This document shows positions 25,600 to 37,141 of a stretch of DNA of 64,000 bases, one piece after another. Position 1 is the first letter of the stretch; each line of letters begins with the position of its first letter. Source of the DNA: Fasciolopsis buskii (taxonomy: Eukaryota > Platyhelminthes > Trematoda > Plagiorchiida > Fasciolidae); the NCBI GenBank assembly GCA_008360955.1, contig LUCM01000207.1, forward strand, positions 126,479-190,478, in the 5' to 3' direction. The position numbers were made by a program, and so were the translations under genes. The notes beneath the pieces are model-generated. The model was not told where the DNA came from, searched no databases, and saw only the letters and a list, made by a program, of their open reading frames with translations.

Positions 25600-28500
25600 T
25601 TGACTGGAAGAATAGCTGATCCAAGTAGACTACCTTCTACTCACCCACGCCCCGCTACTCAGCTGACAGGTTCTCGTTGGAACGAGAGGCTTTGGTTGAG
25701 GATCGCAATCGTTCAACTGCTTAGCACCTGGACTTCTCAGCAGTACCCGCTCAACATTCCCCGTAAATCATGTGTTCACAACAAATTCCATATTGCATCG
25801 ACCGCCGATAATGCTGACTGTACTACCCATTGCTTCGAGTGGGATGGGTAGTGATAAGTGTGCTACTGTTCCGAGTTCAACCTTTTTGCCCCGACTTCAG
25901 TCCCATTTGCTCTTTCCACCTACTCATAATACCCCTCACTGAAAATATGCTCGATATTTGCAACGGTTCATTGCCAAGTCGTGTAGGAAGTGGTTTTCAA
26001 CCGGGTAGCTCACATCTCAAGCCTCGTCAGCCTCTCAATCTCAGCGCACTTCTATGAAGACTAGCCAACAAGAGTGTTTAGCTCTGACAGGGAACTCAGT
26101 TCCGACTGGTGTCTTTGTGTCAGTAAAACAAGAATTTAGGATGCGAATCGGGCAGTTCAACTAAGTGTGCCTAGTATCTCATCGAGATATTTCCTGCACA
26201 CTTCAGTAGGCGGCGCAGCTCAGGTTGTGTCAAGGCAGTTTACAAATGGTCTTGAGCGATGAAGGTAATGCGGCCCCGTTAAACAGGATCCCGGTTAACA
26301 GTCGCTTGTGCGCCCTGAGACTTCAAGAGCCAGTCGCCTTTGAAAGGATAGCTGTGTTAACAGCAACTTATCTGCCATCTCAGGTTACGCTTCAACCAAA
26401 TGTAATGCCGATATGCAAAAGTTTTGTGACGAACTCGTCATTCTTGTCCGGAAGAGCAGAGGCTGTGACACTATATTGGTAGCGAGTGATTTTAATGCAT
26501 CCATTTAAAATCTGAGTGCATCGAGATCCTGTTTACGTGGGCGGTGCGCATTGCCTGCTAAGCGAAGAGATAACGGAGAATGGATTCTCCAATCTGCGAC
26601 GGGCAATGACTTATTTATGTCTAGCACGGACTTCTGACATAGTTAGCGTCCACGGCGACATGGTGCACTAACTCGAAAGGTACCCTGCGTCAGATCGACC
26701 ATGTCACAGTAAGCTATCGTTGGTGTGATTCTGTAGATCGTACTGGGCCACGTAAATCAAATCGGACCATGCGTTAGTTTTCGTGCAATTTTTGCTGTAG
26801 CTCAATGGACATCGACTCTGACCGCAAGCTCGGTTCGCTTTAGAACATCTGTCGTTCGCACCAGTCATGTACATAAATCATTTAACCAGCTGATAATTCC
26901 GACAAGCAGCAATACTGATTAGCAGTGGGATCAAATCAAGCAGGCGATCCATTTTGCTGCGGGTTTCTTCTGTCGTCCTAGATCCAACGTTCTTCAGACG
27001 CACTTGATATCGCTGGTCTGATGGGGCAGAGTCACCAACTTCCTGAATGCAAGAAAGTGAATGAAATGCATCGACGTCTGCAGCGTCAAATGACGATAAG
27101 CCCAATAGTTACAGCGAAGATTGGTGGGTCAATGCAGCCGAAGACGTGGAATCAGGAGTTGCGTCGGATAACACTCTGGGTCTGTTCAAGCCTATGCGCA
27201 ACGCCGGCGGGCGGCAAACTTTGGTTAGTGAAGTCACGTGAAATAAAAATGAGGCGCCTATTCATTGCACAGAGGAAAAATTGGACTCCTGGAATAAGCA
27301 ATCCACGGATCAGTTTAGTTTGTAGCTTTTTGATGTGGCTATTCCGATGACCACGGCTGCAAATCCTTGGAAAATGTCTATTTACCCCCAATGAAGTGGA
27401 GGAAGAGCCGAATATTCGACTACTGAAAATGGGAAGAGCAGCCATTCCCGACGAACTTCCCAAGATCTTTCCAAACTGGATGAAAATGTTTTGATAAAAG
27501 CAATTACCTCCTTGATTCGTAATATTTGAAACGAGGAGCGTATTCCGTTATCGTGGGGTGAGTCACTGATAGTATCAATTTTCAAAAAGGGCACGCGGAT
27601 TGACCGTACCAATCACTGGAGCGTTAGTTCAATTTCGACAGTTACTACGGTCTTAGCTTTGATAATGCTGCACCGTTTGACATTAAATCGCGAGAGTAAC
27701 ACACCGGGTTAACAGGCCAGATTTCGCCCAGGTCGCGATTGCATCGACCAGATATTCACTCTTCGCCAAATACTAGAAACGCGCCACACACCACAGCAAT
27801 ACGATCGTCGTCTTTCTGGACTTGAAAGTTGCTTCCGACTCAGTGGATCAAACAGCGTTACTCAGTGCTCTCCACCGCAGCGTTATGCCAGCGCGTTGGT
27901 GAACCTGTTGCAAGCATTGTGCTTACATACATGTGGTGGCGTGACAGTATATGATGAAGTAACGAGTTCATTCGAAAAGACTAGCATGTGTTCCGCAAAG
28001 GTATCCCATCTTCCCATTCTTGTTCAACTTCGTCAAATACGAGGCACTAGAAGGTTCTTTAGGAGGGCTTCACGATGTGAGAATCGAAATGGGAAATGGA
28101 GAGGCTGTGTGATCCAGGTTACGCACAGGACCTAGTGCGACAGTTCAAATTTAAGGAATATTCGTAACATGCACTAGATCGACTCCCGAGGTCTGTAGCT
28201 CCATCCGAAATTGGCTTCGAATCTTCGAAATAAAGTTATATTACATAATTGGATGACATCAGTACCAAACTTGAAGAAGAACCAACGATTGTCGACCGTT
28301 TCAGTTACTTTGACAGCTGTATGTATACGAACGATTGTGTGGCAGTAAAGCTTGGGGGCGTTTTCTGGAATGAAGCAGCTGTGGTATCGGCCTAATGTTT
28401 CGATGAACCTACAAGGTCGTGTATATTGTTCCACAGAGCGCGAAGTGTGAGAGCCGAAAATGTTCGTCGCTTGAAGGTTTTCGATCATCAATGCCTACAG

Positions 28501-28920
28501 AGTATCTTAAGAGTTTAATAGAGTGAATGTGCGGGAAAAGTGAATATTAGGAATCTACTATTAGGTGACGGTGCTAGGAACACTTTATCTCTGCGTATGA
28601 AGCTTAATAGACTTTGTTGGATAGGTGACGTGTTGCCCTATTTTCCTTTCCTCGGTCTCAATGGGATAGGTTGTATGAAGGTCAGCAGATGGAGCAGTAA
28701 CGTGGACTGAGAAAGTGTACGACAAATTTCGGTAAATCAGGTGTTTCACCTCCTCGTGGCTGGGTCTCGAAAGATCGGTCTGTTGGTGATCGAGAGGGAG
28801 GATACCCAGCAGCCTTTATTGTGAAGGTACCAAAACCCACTTAACCAAGAGTAGGAAAACCCTATTCTCGATTGGTGCGATTAACATTACAACAAAAACT
28901 AGCTCTTCCATAACCTTTTT
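25600..28920 (+). mobile_element. Near full-length but dead LINE family A copy
   Basis: This is the longest copy, 3.3 kb. From about 26010 the translation reads LKPRQPLNLSAL, the usual start of the endonuclease, then IPVNSRLCALRLQEPVAF at 26290-26340. RDNGEWILQSATGNDLFMSS at about 26570-26630 matches the endonuclease block DNGERLL....NLFLSSTNFRH. Reverse transcriptase blocks follow: GRAAIPDELPK at about 27430, SLIRNI.NEERIPLSWGESL and FKKGTRIDRTNH at 27500-27615, RFRPGRDCIDQIFTLRQILE at about 27720-27775, and VNLLQALCLHTCGGVTVYDE at about 27895-27955. C-terminal blocks include LKVFDHQCLQSILRV at about 28470 and LNRLCWIGDVL at about 28600. The 3' tail at about 28866-28915 matches two other copies. 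Frameshifts and stops are frequent. It lies in sense orientation in TTC16 intron 1; 25600-26000 is included as probable 5' leader. Confidence 0.88.
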
Positions 28921-30264
28921 TCGGACTTTCGTTGGAATATCGGTCAGGTTATTGCTCGTGAAACCAGAATCAGATTGCGTGACGTTTAGTCACAATCTCT
29001 GGACTCAAGGACATCCGAACTCAGGAGTGTACCAGCCGGGGTATCATCAATCACTGGTTCTTATCAGGATGAACTCGATGAATCGTTAGACAGATGGATT
29101 ACAGGTGAGGTACACTTAGAATGATAAAGTCTCGCGAAAGGGATTAGTCAATAGATGATCATTGGGCATCCATTAGGAGCAGAATGACTTGGTTCTTATT
29201 GGCGGAGTTCAAAAATTTCCTGCACTTGGAAACCAGTAATAAATGCTTCCAAAGGAAATCAGCATGCTAAGTCTTTGGCATACCTTTATGAGGCACACAA
29301 CAGAATGTGAGTGGCGGAACGTCTGCTCACTCGAGTAAGGGTTTCGTTTTTCCGGTTGCGGATAACAATGAAAGTGAATTTTCACACGAGTTTGAAGGCT
29401 GAGATTGATAATTAGGCTCCAAACGCTTCATCGCCAGTCAGGTGATATCTTACAATAATTTCAAGGATAAACAGTGTTGACTTCAGTCCGTGAATTGAAT
29501 GTCAATCTATTTCATAACATCTAGTCAGAGTCTTTATCGTTCGGGGTAGTATGTTTCATCTCAGTCTACCAAAGAGCGTGCGGGTATGTGGGGCTCAACT
29601 GCCTGGACTTGTAACTTTGGTGATTCTCAGTCTCAAATATAGACGATATGATTCCCGTGGTGAATTCGTCATAGCATAAACAATAGTTTACAACCGGTTT
29701 TCGATCAAAATACACAACTTCTGGGATAAACAAGACTAAATATGTGCAGCCTTTTAACTACTTTACAAGCGTCAGGATTTATACCCAAATTTCACCGCAA
29801 TCCGCTTTTGTCAAAGCTCTTTTTTATCTGTGCCGTTTATTAATATGCAAGGCGGTGGATACACTTTACTAGCCACTGCAATTGATTTTGCTATTTCCAA
29901 AAGCAATTTCTAATCGCTTTCCTACACGGAACCATTGACTGTCTAAATAATTTAAATAAACTATGAATCTCCACAAAATGTAAATGAATTGCAACAATTC
30001 TCCATGGTCAAATTAAAATCTCATTTTATTTCATCAGGTTTTTAGAGCTAGCTTACTACAAACAGTAGGGTATAATTGATCGCAGAATTTCTGAGTAATT
30101 GCGAATAAAGCACTTCTGTTGCAATCTTCATTTGTGACGTGTGTTAAACTATCAGCAGTTATTGACTGTCTCCTCGAGACTGAAAAAATCGTCCTCATCG
30201 CTGTGGGATGCTTTTATTGACTGCAGTAGATTTTATACTCTTACTGTATTTTATTGTGTTGTAG

Positions 30265-30829
30265 TTCGAAGATTATGCCTCGGCGATTGAATGCTATCGT
30301 ATTGGTTTGGCACTTATCCAAATGAATGAAATAAATTCAGAGAAGAACACTATTAAGGAGCAACAATCAGCCCCGGACCAATTTAAACAGGCGAGCGACA
30401 CAGAGCTGAAACAATCGAGAGAACTAAAGTGGAACATGAACATGACAGACAGTGAGCATGGAAATCAGACAGGTGGATGCGCGATGTTACCCCAACTGAT
30501 ACGGCTTTACTTTCTATACTATCAATCTCTTCTTGCCTCCGGCTCGACAGACATGGCTCAACTTCAACTCCCAGAAATTCGCACACTGACAGACAAGTAT
30601 TGTTCGAGGGAACAGAATACAACGCATATTGCCGGATGTAGCCCAGGTCAAGTGATTATAGTAGATAAACTCATTCACTTGTATCAGAAAGGGGAACGCG
30701 ACTTGGCCGAAGGCATCCAAGTTCTAAGTCAGGTAATCCAGTTTTTGGAATCCAGGAATGACGAAAATCAAAATTTTGTCCAACTTCTTGAGATTCTGAA
30801 AGAGCAACAGGCTCCAGTGGAAATTCCAG
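30265..30829 (+). CDS. TTC16: TTC16-like protein, coding exon 2
   Basis: The exon encodes residues 92-279 plus the first base of codon 280. It starts with FEDYASAIECYRIGLAL, which completes the second tetratricopeptide repeat begun in exon 1. Residues about 113-155 form a hydrophilic Gln-, Glu-, Lys- and Asn-rich insert that vertebrate TTC16 lacks, probably a loop. Then come QLIRLYFLYYQSLLASGSTD and LIHLYQKGERDLAEGIQVLS, which align in order with the next helical segments of TTC16, ending VQLLEILKEQQAPVEIP. The donor is CAG|GTAAAT, phase 1. The acceptor follows a T-rich tract. A second acceptor only 43 bases downstream of the donor allows an alternative short 3' end. Confidence 0.85.
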
Positions 30830-30872
30830 GTAAATTAATTTCACTGAATTCTCATATTCTTCATTTTTGCAG

Positions 30873-30964
30873 GACTGCAGACGTTCCATTGTTTAGAAAC
30901 ATCCAGTTATCCCTTAGATGATCTTAGCTTCTTAGTTGCCAGTGGCTCGTTTGACAAACTGTGA
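30873..30964 (+). CDS. Possible alternative terminal exon of TTC16 after a 43-base intron
   Basis: The exon 2 donor at 30830 is followed after 43 bases by a strong acceptor, a pyrimidine-rich tract ending TTTTTGCAG at 30872, with a branch-point-like CTGAAT in the intron. Using it keeps phase 1 and adds about 30 residues beginning GLQTFHCLETSSYPLDDLSF before a TGA at 30962-30964. AATAAA lies at 31255-31260. The result would be a roughly 310-residue isoform lacking all repeats encoded by exon 3. Very short introns are well known in flatworm genes. The full-length splice to 41064 fits the TTC16 family better, so this is at most an alternative product, and it may be unused. Confidence 0.35.
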
Positions 30965-31254
30965 CTATCACCTAACAACCACTGGAGGTTGTTTAGCAGC
31001 CTCGGGTTGGCTTTCGCAGTTATGACCTTGGTTGGATTACGTGGACAGTTCTGGGTTTTACATATCTCAGTCGGGCAATGCACATGTGAATTATGACCGG
31101 TTACAAGATTTGCAAACCTAATGTGGATTTAGTCAAAAGAAATGTGCCTATTTCTACTCTGTTTATATCAGTGTCTACTGAGCGATGACTGGTAACCGGT
31201 AGACAACCGAAAAATCTGTGTAGTCCTCTGTGACCCCTGCTTAACAAGTGACCA

Positions 31255-31260
31255 AATAAA
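31255..31260 (+). terminator. AATAAA that could serve the short TTC16 isoform
   Basis: A canonical polyadenylation hexamer lies about 290 bases after the TGA of the possible alternative exon. One such hexamer in 300 bases of AT-rich DNA is not rare by chance, so on its own this is weak support. Confidence 0.25.
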
Positions 31261-31371
31261 AGTGACCTGAGCTTCTAAACTAACTAACATTTTGTTAAAC
31301 GGATGTACCACTAGAACTCATGCAAGACTTCGGAAACTGGTGAATATCCTCGTCAACTGAATAAGGTCGCG

Positions 31372-31382
31372 GGTTCGAATCC
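31372..31382. repeat. tRNA-like B-box motif in a possible SINE fragment
   Basis: GGTTCGAATCC, a perfect RNA polymerase III B box, sits inside GCGGGTTCGAATCCCCC. The motif is nearly palindromic, so the strand is uncertain. A good A box is not clear at the right distance on either strand, and no cloverleaf can be folded, so this is not called as a tRNA gene. It may be a remnant of a tRNA-derived short interspersed element. Confidence 0.4.
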
Positions 31383-33469
31383 CCCACCGCCGATCAACTC
31401 ACCCACTTCGCAGCCGTTGCACTGGCTGCAGCTACCGCCCTGAAAATAACATACACTGTCATTTCATTAATAAGAGTTGCTATATTCTAACTTCAATTTT
31501 ATTCATGATTCATGGGAAATCAAAACTAGAACACACTGCGGCGAAGAAGTCTGACGTGTCACGGAGGTCATTGGAATTAATTTGTTGTTTTCAGAAGCCA
31601 CTTTTATTGGAACTGAATGAATTACTTATTTTGTTGCTTTATTTGGTGGTTAATTTTATCAGTTCATTATATACAACAATGAACCAAAGTGAAGTTTGAC
31701 AAGATTCACTACTTAAACAAATTGATGAATGATTCTGAGTCTTATGTTGAGTTGTTATCTGGCACCGTGAGGAGATTTGTCAATCATTCAGCGTTTGCCA
31801 ACTCGAATTGATCAACATCAAAACCCCTCATGGACCATGGTGGATGTTGATCCTGTGTGTACTTCAGTTCTTTAGCCTACATTTTTGATTCTGCACCGAT
31901 CAAGGGACAAGGTAATGCAGCAATACTTAAACAGGATATTCAGTTGGGTAACCACAACATTTTCTTCAATCCAACAGAAGCTGTCAATAAACTAAGATTC
32001 ATCATTGAGAACTATCCAGCAGAATGTCGAGATGATTTGTGAATCATGCTTCATTGAATCTCAACCTACCAAAATCAACTGTTTGAAGCCCCTTGTCAAA
32101 TTCGATCCTAGGGCATATTCTTTCTTCTCTATGACTCTTATGACCGCGTTTCTCTAACGTTTACTGTAATTGGCCTAGCGGAAATCGACGTGTGCACATT
32201 TATATTTAAAAAGGAACATTCAAAAATATTTTAATAATTTGAACTTTTAGTTCGTTGTGTCGCTCAGTTTGCAAGTTGTTTGCAAATAAAAAAAAGCGTG
32301 AGCGATAGTTAAAAAATCCGAACAAAAGCTCAAAAACACGTGCAGAAACTATAATACCCCGAGCAAAGGCTAAAATCCAAACGCTATGGCTAACTAACCA
32401 CGAGAGGTAGTGTAGCGTTAACAAGACACGAACTTTCAACCGGGACAAAGTTCTTTTCAAATTTCTTTTGATTGGATTAATTTTTATTAGAATTCCCAAC
32501 AGACCGTTTTCACGATCTCAATTCTATGATTTTTTTCAGTTTTTACTCGCTGCTCCACAATGCGTCTTTTGTCCTTCGCAAAGAGGATCAGACATTAATT
32601 TCGCAAAGACTATGAATCCATTCCGAACACAGTAACGTCCAAAGTTAAGTAAACTGATGCCCTAGTGACTACAATAGAAACAAGTCTCTGTTTGATAGCC
32701 AAATGTTCATGTCTGAGGTGCGAAAGTGTTACTGATAAATTTTTGTGATAGAAACTTGGGGGGGGATTATCGTTTCCGCGTGAATAAACGTTGCTTTCCG
32801 ATAAATGAACCCGCTTGTCCGGATCATGACGACATGAGCTCTCTTTTTTGTCTGAAAGAAATGTTCTCGTTTGGAAATGCCCGTTTTCGTCGCCTCGCTA
32901 CACTTCGCTTGGTTTGAAAACAGTCCAGTGTAAATCAGCTGATTTGGTCAGAAGTTTTCCCTTGAGTGAATACACATGGCTAATTTCAAGTGGGCGTGAA
33001 GATGGCAGCGCCAATGACGAAAGTAGGTGATTATCAAGTTTCATATTGGGTGTGTAACATTCAACTAACTCTTCGACATATGAACAAACGAAACAAGTAG
33101 GAGTTTGGACACGAATAAGACGTTAACCTGTTGTAACATTCAGTTATTCTATTTACTAAATGAAAGGGGATAATGTGTCAAATGCAGCAAGGGCAGTATG
33201 GAAAGGCAAAGCAGTTCTCACTGTACAAATTTCAATGCAAACCTTATATGAAACCCATCAGGTATATAGAGCAAGCACATCGTGGATGAAAACGTTTCAA
33301 ATTGTGTATTCAATTGCAACTTTTGAAACAACTGCTCGTAGTATAAACATATTTGAAGCAAGCATTTGGCCTTGTCTTGCATCCTTTAATTCCATTTATA
33401 ATGAGATAACTGTATACATTATTCCCTGAAGGGGAGAGGCCTACGGAGGACTACCAAGTTGAGAAGATG

Positions 33470-33540
33470 GCCGACAGTGGGGGGGTTCGAATCCACGGTC
33501 TTCACCCTCGGGCGCCACAATGTTGACCAATCAACCGTAA
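33470..33540 (-). repeat. tRNA-like SINE-head sequence
   Basis: On the minus strand a sequence like an A box (TTGATTGGTCAACATTG, about 33518-33534) is followed about 24 bases later by a B box (GGATTCGAACC, 33484-33494). This order and spacing are typical of the tRNA-derived head of a SINE. The arms do not fold into a full cloverleaf. It resembles the minus-strand unit near 34.15 kb. Confidence 0.45.
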
Positions 33541-34124
33541 CGTGTCGAAGGGAGATTTTGTTAATCTCCAATTAAGTTAAGGTTCACAGTTTGCCAGCTC
33601 TAAAGTGCTCTTTGGTATCGTGTTCCCGAATAATATTTATTTATTTCTGGACACTTTAACGATACTCCTGTGAAATGTGCTCCATTCTTGACTGCCAACG
33701 TGCAAAATTATCAGAAGTAGAATAAGGTAACCCGAAGGACTGGGCGTAAATGAATAAGTAGAAACAGTATTTGCTGTATGATTAAAACATGAAAATAATG
33801 CAAAGCTTTTCAACTCCATGAGTAATTAGAAACTTTGCGAATAACAGTGGACTTCCATTGAGCTTCTCTAACCTGAGACAAAATGGGAATTAGGAAAATT
33901 ATAAGAATTTTATTGTAAAGTTCACAACGTGGATTCCCAAATAGAACGTGTCTTCTGTCCCACTACCAGTACCTCTAAGGACTGGAGGGAAATAACTCAA
34001 CGTGAGACTTGCATGACATATATTTTCTCTTCATTTCCTGTGGATTTTGTATTTCTACTTCCTGATGAACAATAAAACAAGGGTTCCTGAATACCAAAAG
34101 ACTGCCAAGTAAGTAAAGTGACTG

Positions 34125-34192
34125 GTGGTGGACGGATTCGTACTCGCAGCTTGCAGGTTGGAACAATACAGTGCTGACCACCTGACCATTGT
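34125..34192 (-). repeat. tRNA-like SINE-head sequence, second copy
   Basis: On the minus strand TGGTCAGGTGGTCAGCAC (34171-34188) closely fits an A box (TGGY..AGTGG), and GAGTACGAATCC (34134-34145) fits a decayed B box about 26 bases later. The same order is seen in the unit at about 33.5 kb, in the same orientation, 650 bases away. The T arm is mutated, so this is a SINE relic rather than a functional tRNA. Confidence 0.5.
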
Positions 34193-34849
34193 CGATGTTA
34201 TCAGATTATCGTTTCACGCTGTGATCGATTTGGTGTCTAGACGTGCGCGCATGCACAAGCATGTACACGAGTCTGACGGTCGATTTTAACCATGAAAATT
34301 GCAGATTATCCCTAATAGTCTATAGCAGACTCTATTCTTCAATGACTAACCCTCTGCTGTTGTCATATCTTATTAGTTCTTCACAGTGTTCGCGCAATTA
34401 TTATCTGGTGATCCTGCTTCCAAAATGATACTGACGACAAAGCAATGAGACATAATTATTTCATTGAATATTTGCGAAGCGGAAGGGGATGTGTGTGTAT
34501 TTCCTTATAACCATAAATCCTGTTTAAAAAGGTAGTGACCACATGAAAAAAAACTAGTCTACGAATGACTGTGGTGATTCCTTAGAACCCAAACCAGTGG
34601 ACTTTTCCGAGTAAATGAAGTTAAACGACTGGACTGGAGTCCAGGAGAACTCCCAACACGGCACTGCGCTTGACTGACTGAGCGAAAATTTCGTTGTGCT
34701 TTCACCACTTTACTGATTTAAAAGATTCGTTTTACATTACCGGTGCTGTTACTCGATACTCACGGTTGGAATTATATCTACTCAAGTTAACTGCTGAATT
34801 TTCACCTCGCTTGGATTGAACTACTTATGTATATCGGGGATTTTCCACT

Positions 34850-36800
34850 CAACCATAAAGACGCATTAGTGTTGTTTCGTAAGATGCTTTTATGTGTAGC
34901 CCTCCAGCTGGAACGCTTGTTCCATCCTTGCTGAATACTAATACAGACTGTTCATAAAACTGCCTGATCTATCTTTCGCCTCTAGCCCTCTGAGATATGC
35001 TTATGCTTGTGTGGTTTGCTTACAAAAGTCGTGCATGACCCCACATTTTGCGGAAGCAATTTTATCCATCGAGGGCTACGAGGCATAGTAGCAGGACAGA
35101 CATTTATGTGTCAAGAAAACCGGTGATTTTGTGGTCACACACGTAAACTAACTGCTGAGTTATTCGGTGCCATCCCGACTTTCCTCGTTATAGAAGCACC
35201 ATTGTAACGAACCTGTACGCAGAACTATTTTGCGGGCAGAGCGACATTTTGGTTTATATCCTATTCTCTTCTACTTTTTCTACTGTCGTTACTCGGCTTA
35301 TAGTTTCGCATCATCATAGATAATATTAATCATGCCCCGGCCCTACCGCTTACTGCATTTGATCTGCCCATTCTATCTATTTCTTAAACCGGAGATACTT
35401 TATTCTCGATAAAATTGTTACCAAACATCTCAAATTATTCCCTCCTAAACTACGTGCACCAGCATCAATCAATGAGCGTTATTCGCAAGTTTTAAAGCTG
35501 GACAATTATTCTCGGGTAGCATATCATTAGTTCTAAAATTCTACTCTAGTAAATTCGACTAAGTAATCGTGCATGTAAAAACCCTGTTCGTCACTCATTA
35601 CATTTCTGTGCAAACGTGTTTTCATTTAAATCTCCACGTAGTTTTAACCTTTTCACAGTTAAACAGTCTCATTTTCCACACGTGCTGTCCCCTGGAAACC
35701 TTTTTCCTCTGTGACAACCTTACTGTTTTACTGCTATCAGTGGCTTTGAATAAGTGCGAGAAACACATCCACAATCGTCTGTATTTTCAAATAATCAGGT
35801 GTTTTTCATAACTGATAAAGAGTGGAAGAAGTTTAAACTAATCACATGTCAGCCGGTTCTTGAAGAGCAATAGTAGTGGATACTTGCTTTAAGAAACTAA
35901 CCTTTTATATGGGAAGAAAACTGATCCATTAAGCTTTACGGCAAAAGCAGAAAGTGTCGACTCAGCATTTGCTTATTCAAGCAATGTTTGGAGTTTTATG
36001 CGTCGCGGATGAATAATATCAAGCAACACCCTCATCCGGCGATGAATTGTGCAAACTCTTTCGTTCGACTTAAATAACCTCGGGTGTGGCTCCTGAGGGT
36101 CTATGTTAACAACGCCTAACCATGTTAAGGAGTACTTTTCGGCTTCTCTCGCGGATTTATTTACTTCCCTTCTGAGTGCACCGTTACGGACATAATCCAT
36201 TCCCGATTGATGGAGTTCGGCCGTCAGTGTTCCCAAACCAAAACTGTAATTTGAATTTGCATTTACTTTCTCTCGGTATGATTATCCGTGTATTTTCTTG
36301 GATTAGTATAAGGCCATGCACTAAGTTAGTTCTCGTCAACTACTTAGGAATGACTATCAATATACTGTTAAAATGGACGTCTCACATTTCTAATTGCAAA
36401 ATAAAACTTTGAAAATCATCTTTTTAAGTTAGAAGGCTCCGGCTCTTCCAAGTCAAACGAATAACTATCTCTCTTCTTGTGTAGTAAAATTTGCCGTGCA
36501 GTTTGTCATTTCTGGAAACTTAATGTAGAAGGATTTCAGTGTCCTCCGTCGGGACCTATCTGTTTTCAGCGGTGTCTTCCATGCCACTGGATAAAATAGC
36601 AACCAAAGTAGACGACGTTCAGGTTGAATTTAGTCATAAAATTGTCATCACCTAGATCGTGCTCATTCTAGATGTCACTCTTACACTTTGACACGTTCTA
36701 CCTTTCGGTCCGCAACCTCCGGCATATATACTTATGGGAACTCGACGTTTTTCTGCTTAGCCCGAATACTCCCCAACTGGGAGCAGAAAGTGGCTGACCT
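34850..36800 (+). mobile_element. Decayed Jockey/CR1-like LINE in TTC16 intron 2
   Basis: Recognisable blocks are scattered over shifting frames. At about 35740-35790 LNKCEKHIHNRLYFQI matches the reverse transcriptase block SNKCFEKHIHNRL. At about 36075-36110 PRVWLLRVYVNNA fits PQGSVLGPLLFLVYVNDA. At about 36330-36400 VNYLGMTINILLKWTSHISN is a clear match to the thumb block VKYLGV.ID..LKW..HI. At about 36440-36760 KRITISLL-, LRRDLSVF- and LHFDTFYLSVRN-like blocks fit the C-terminal end. The 5' part (34850-35300) is weaker and is included on a few endonuclease-like blocks. Stops are frequent. The orientation is the same as the host gene. Confidence 0.58.
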
Positions 36801-37141
36801 TGTCCACAATTTCGCCAAATCACATACAATCTGCTCCTATTTTTTACACGCTGCGCCTAGATAATCTAATCGATGTATCCGTATTTGTCAAAAATGCGAA
36901 CACCTGCGAACATAAAAGCTCAGACAAAAACAAATGCGAACCAGATACCATGACTAGGGCTCTGCAGTCGAGTAGCTACCGAATAGAAAAGCTGTTTCAG
37001 ACGCGCGGGACCAAATCGACCATCACCAAGTACGAAGATCACTTTGATGATCTGCTAGTCACAGTCGATCACGTCGAAATACACTTTCTATCCGAGGGTG
37101 CTGATGACACCAAGTTTGTTTTAACATGCTCACATAGCTAA
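36800..37141 (+). other. Unassigned 113-codon open frame
   Basis: The frame is open from 36800 to a TAG at 37139-37141. The product is hydrophilic, with KSSDKNKCEPDTMTRALQSS and TITKYEDHFDDLLVTVDHVE. It starts where the LINE match fades, so it may be part of the same or another retroelement. I recognise no family, and cannot exclude chance. It lies inside TTC16 intron 2 but would not splice usefully into the TTC16 frame. Confidence 0.25.

Larger units (their letters stand above)
20082..30264 (+). other. TTC16 intron 1 (10,183 bases)
   Basis: The donor is AAA|GTAAGT and the acceptor is a T-rich tract ending GTTGTAG before TTC. Splicing keeps phase 0 and joins RTYEK to FEDYASAIECY, restoring the second half of a tetratricopeptide repeat. 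The intron holds three sense-oriented LINE fragments (20440-20710, 22080-22560, 25600-28920) and a microsatellite cluster near 22.7-23.2 kb. Minus-strand frames of 124 codons at 21397-21771 and 102 codons at 24224-24532 have no recognisable content. I saw no further exon that would fit the protein. Confidence 0.8.

Noticed and set aside
28174..28491. 105-codon minus-strand frame as a gene
   Set aside because: It is the shadow of the plus-strand LINE C-terminal region, where the translated blocks are recognisable.
31372..31382. Functional tRNA gene around the B-box
   Set aside because: No acceptor stem, anticodon arm or A box at the required spacing could be folded.
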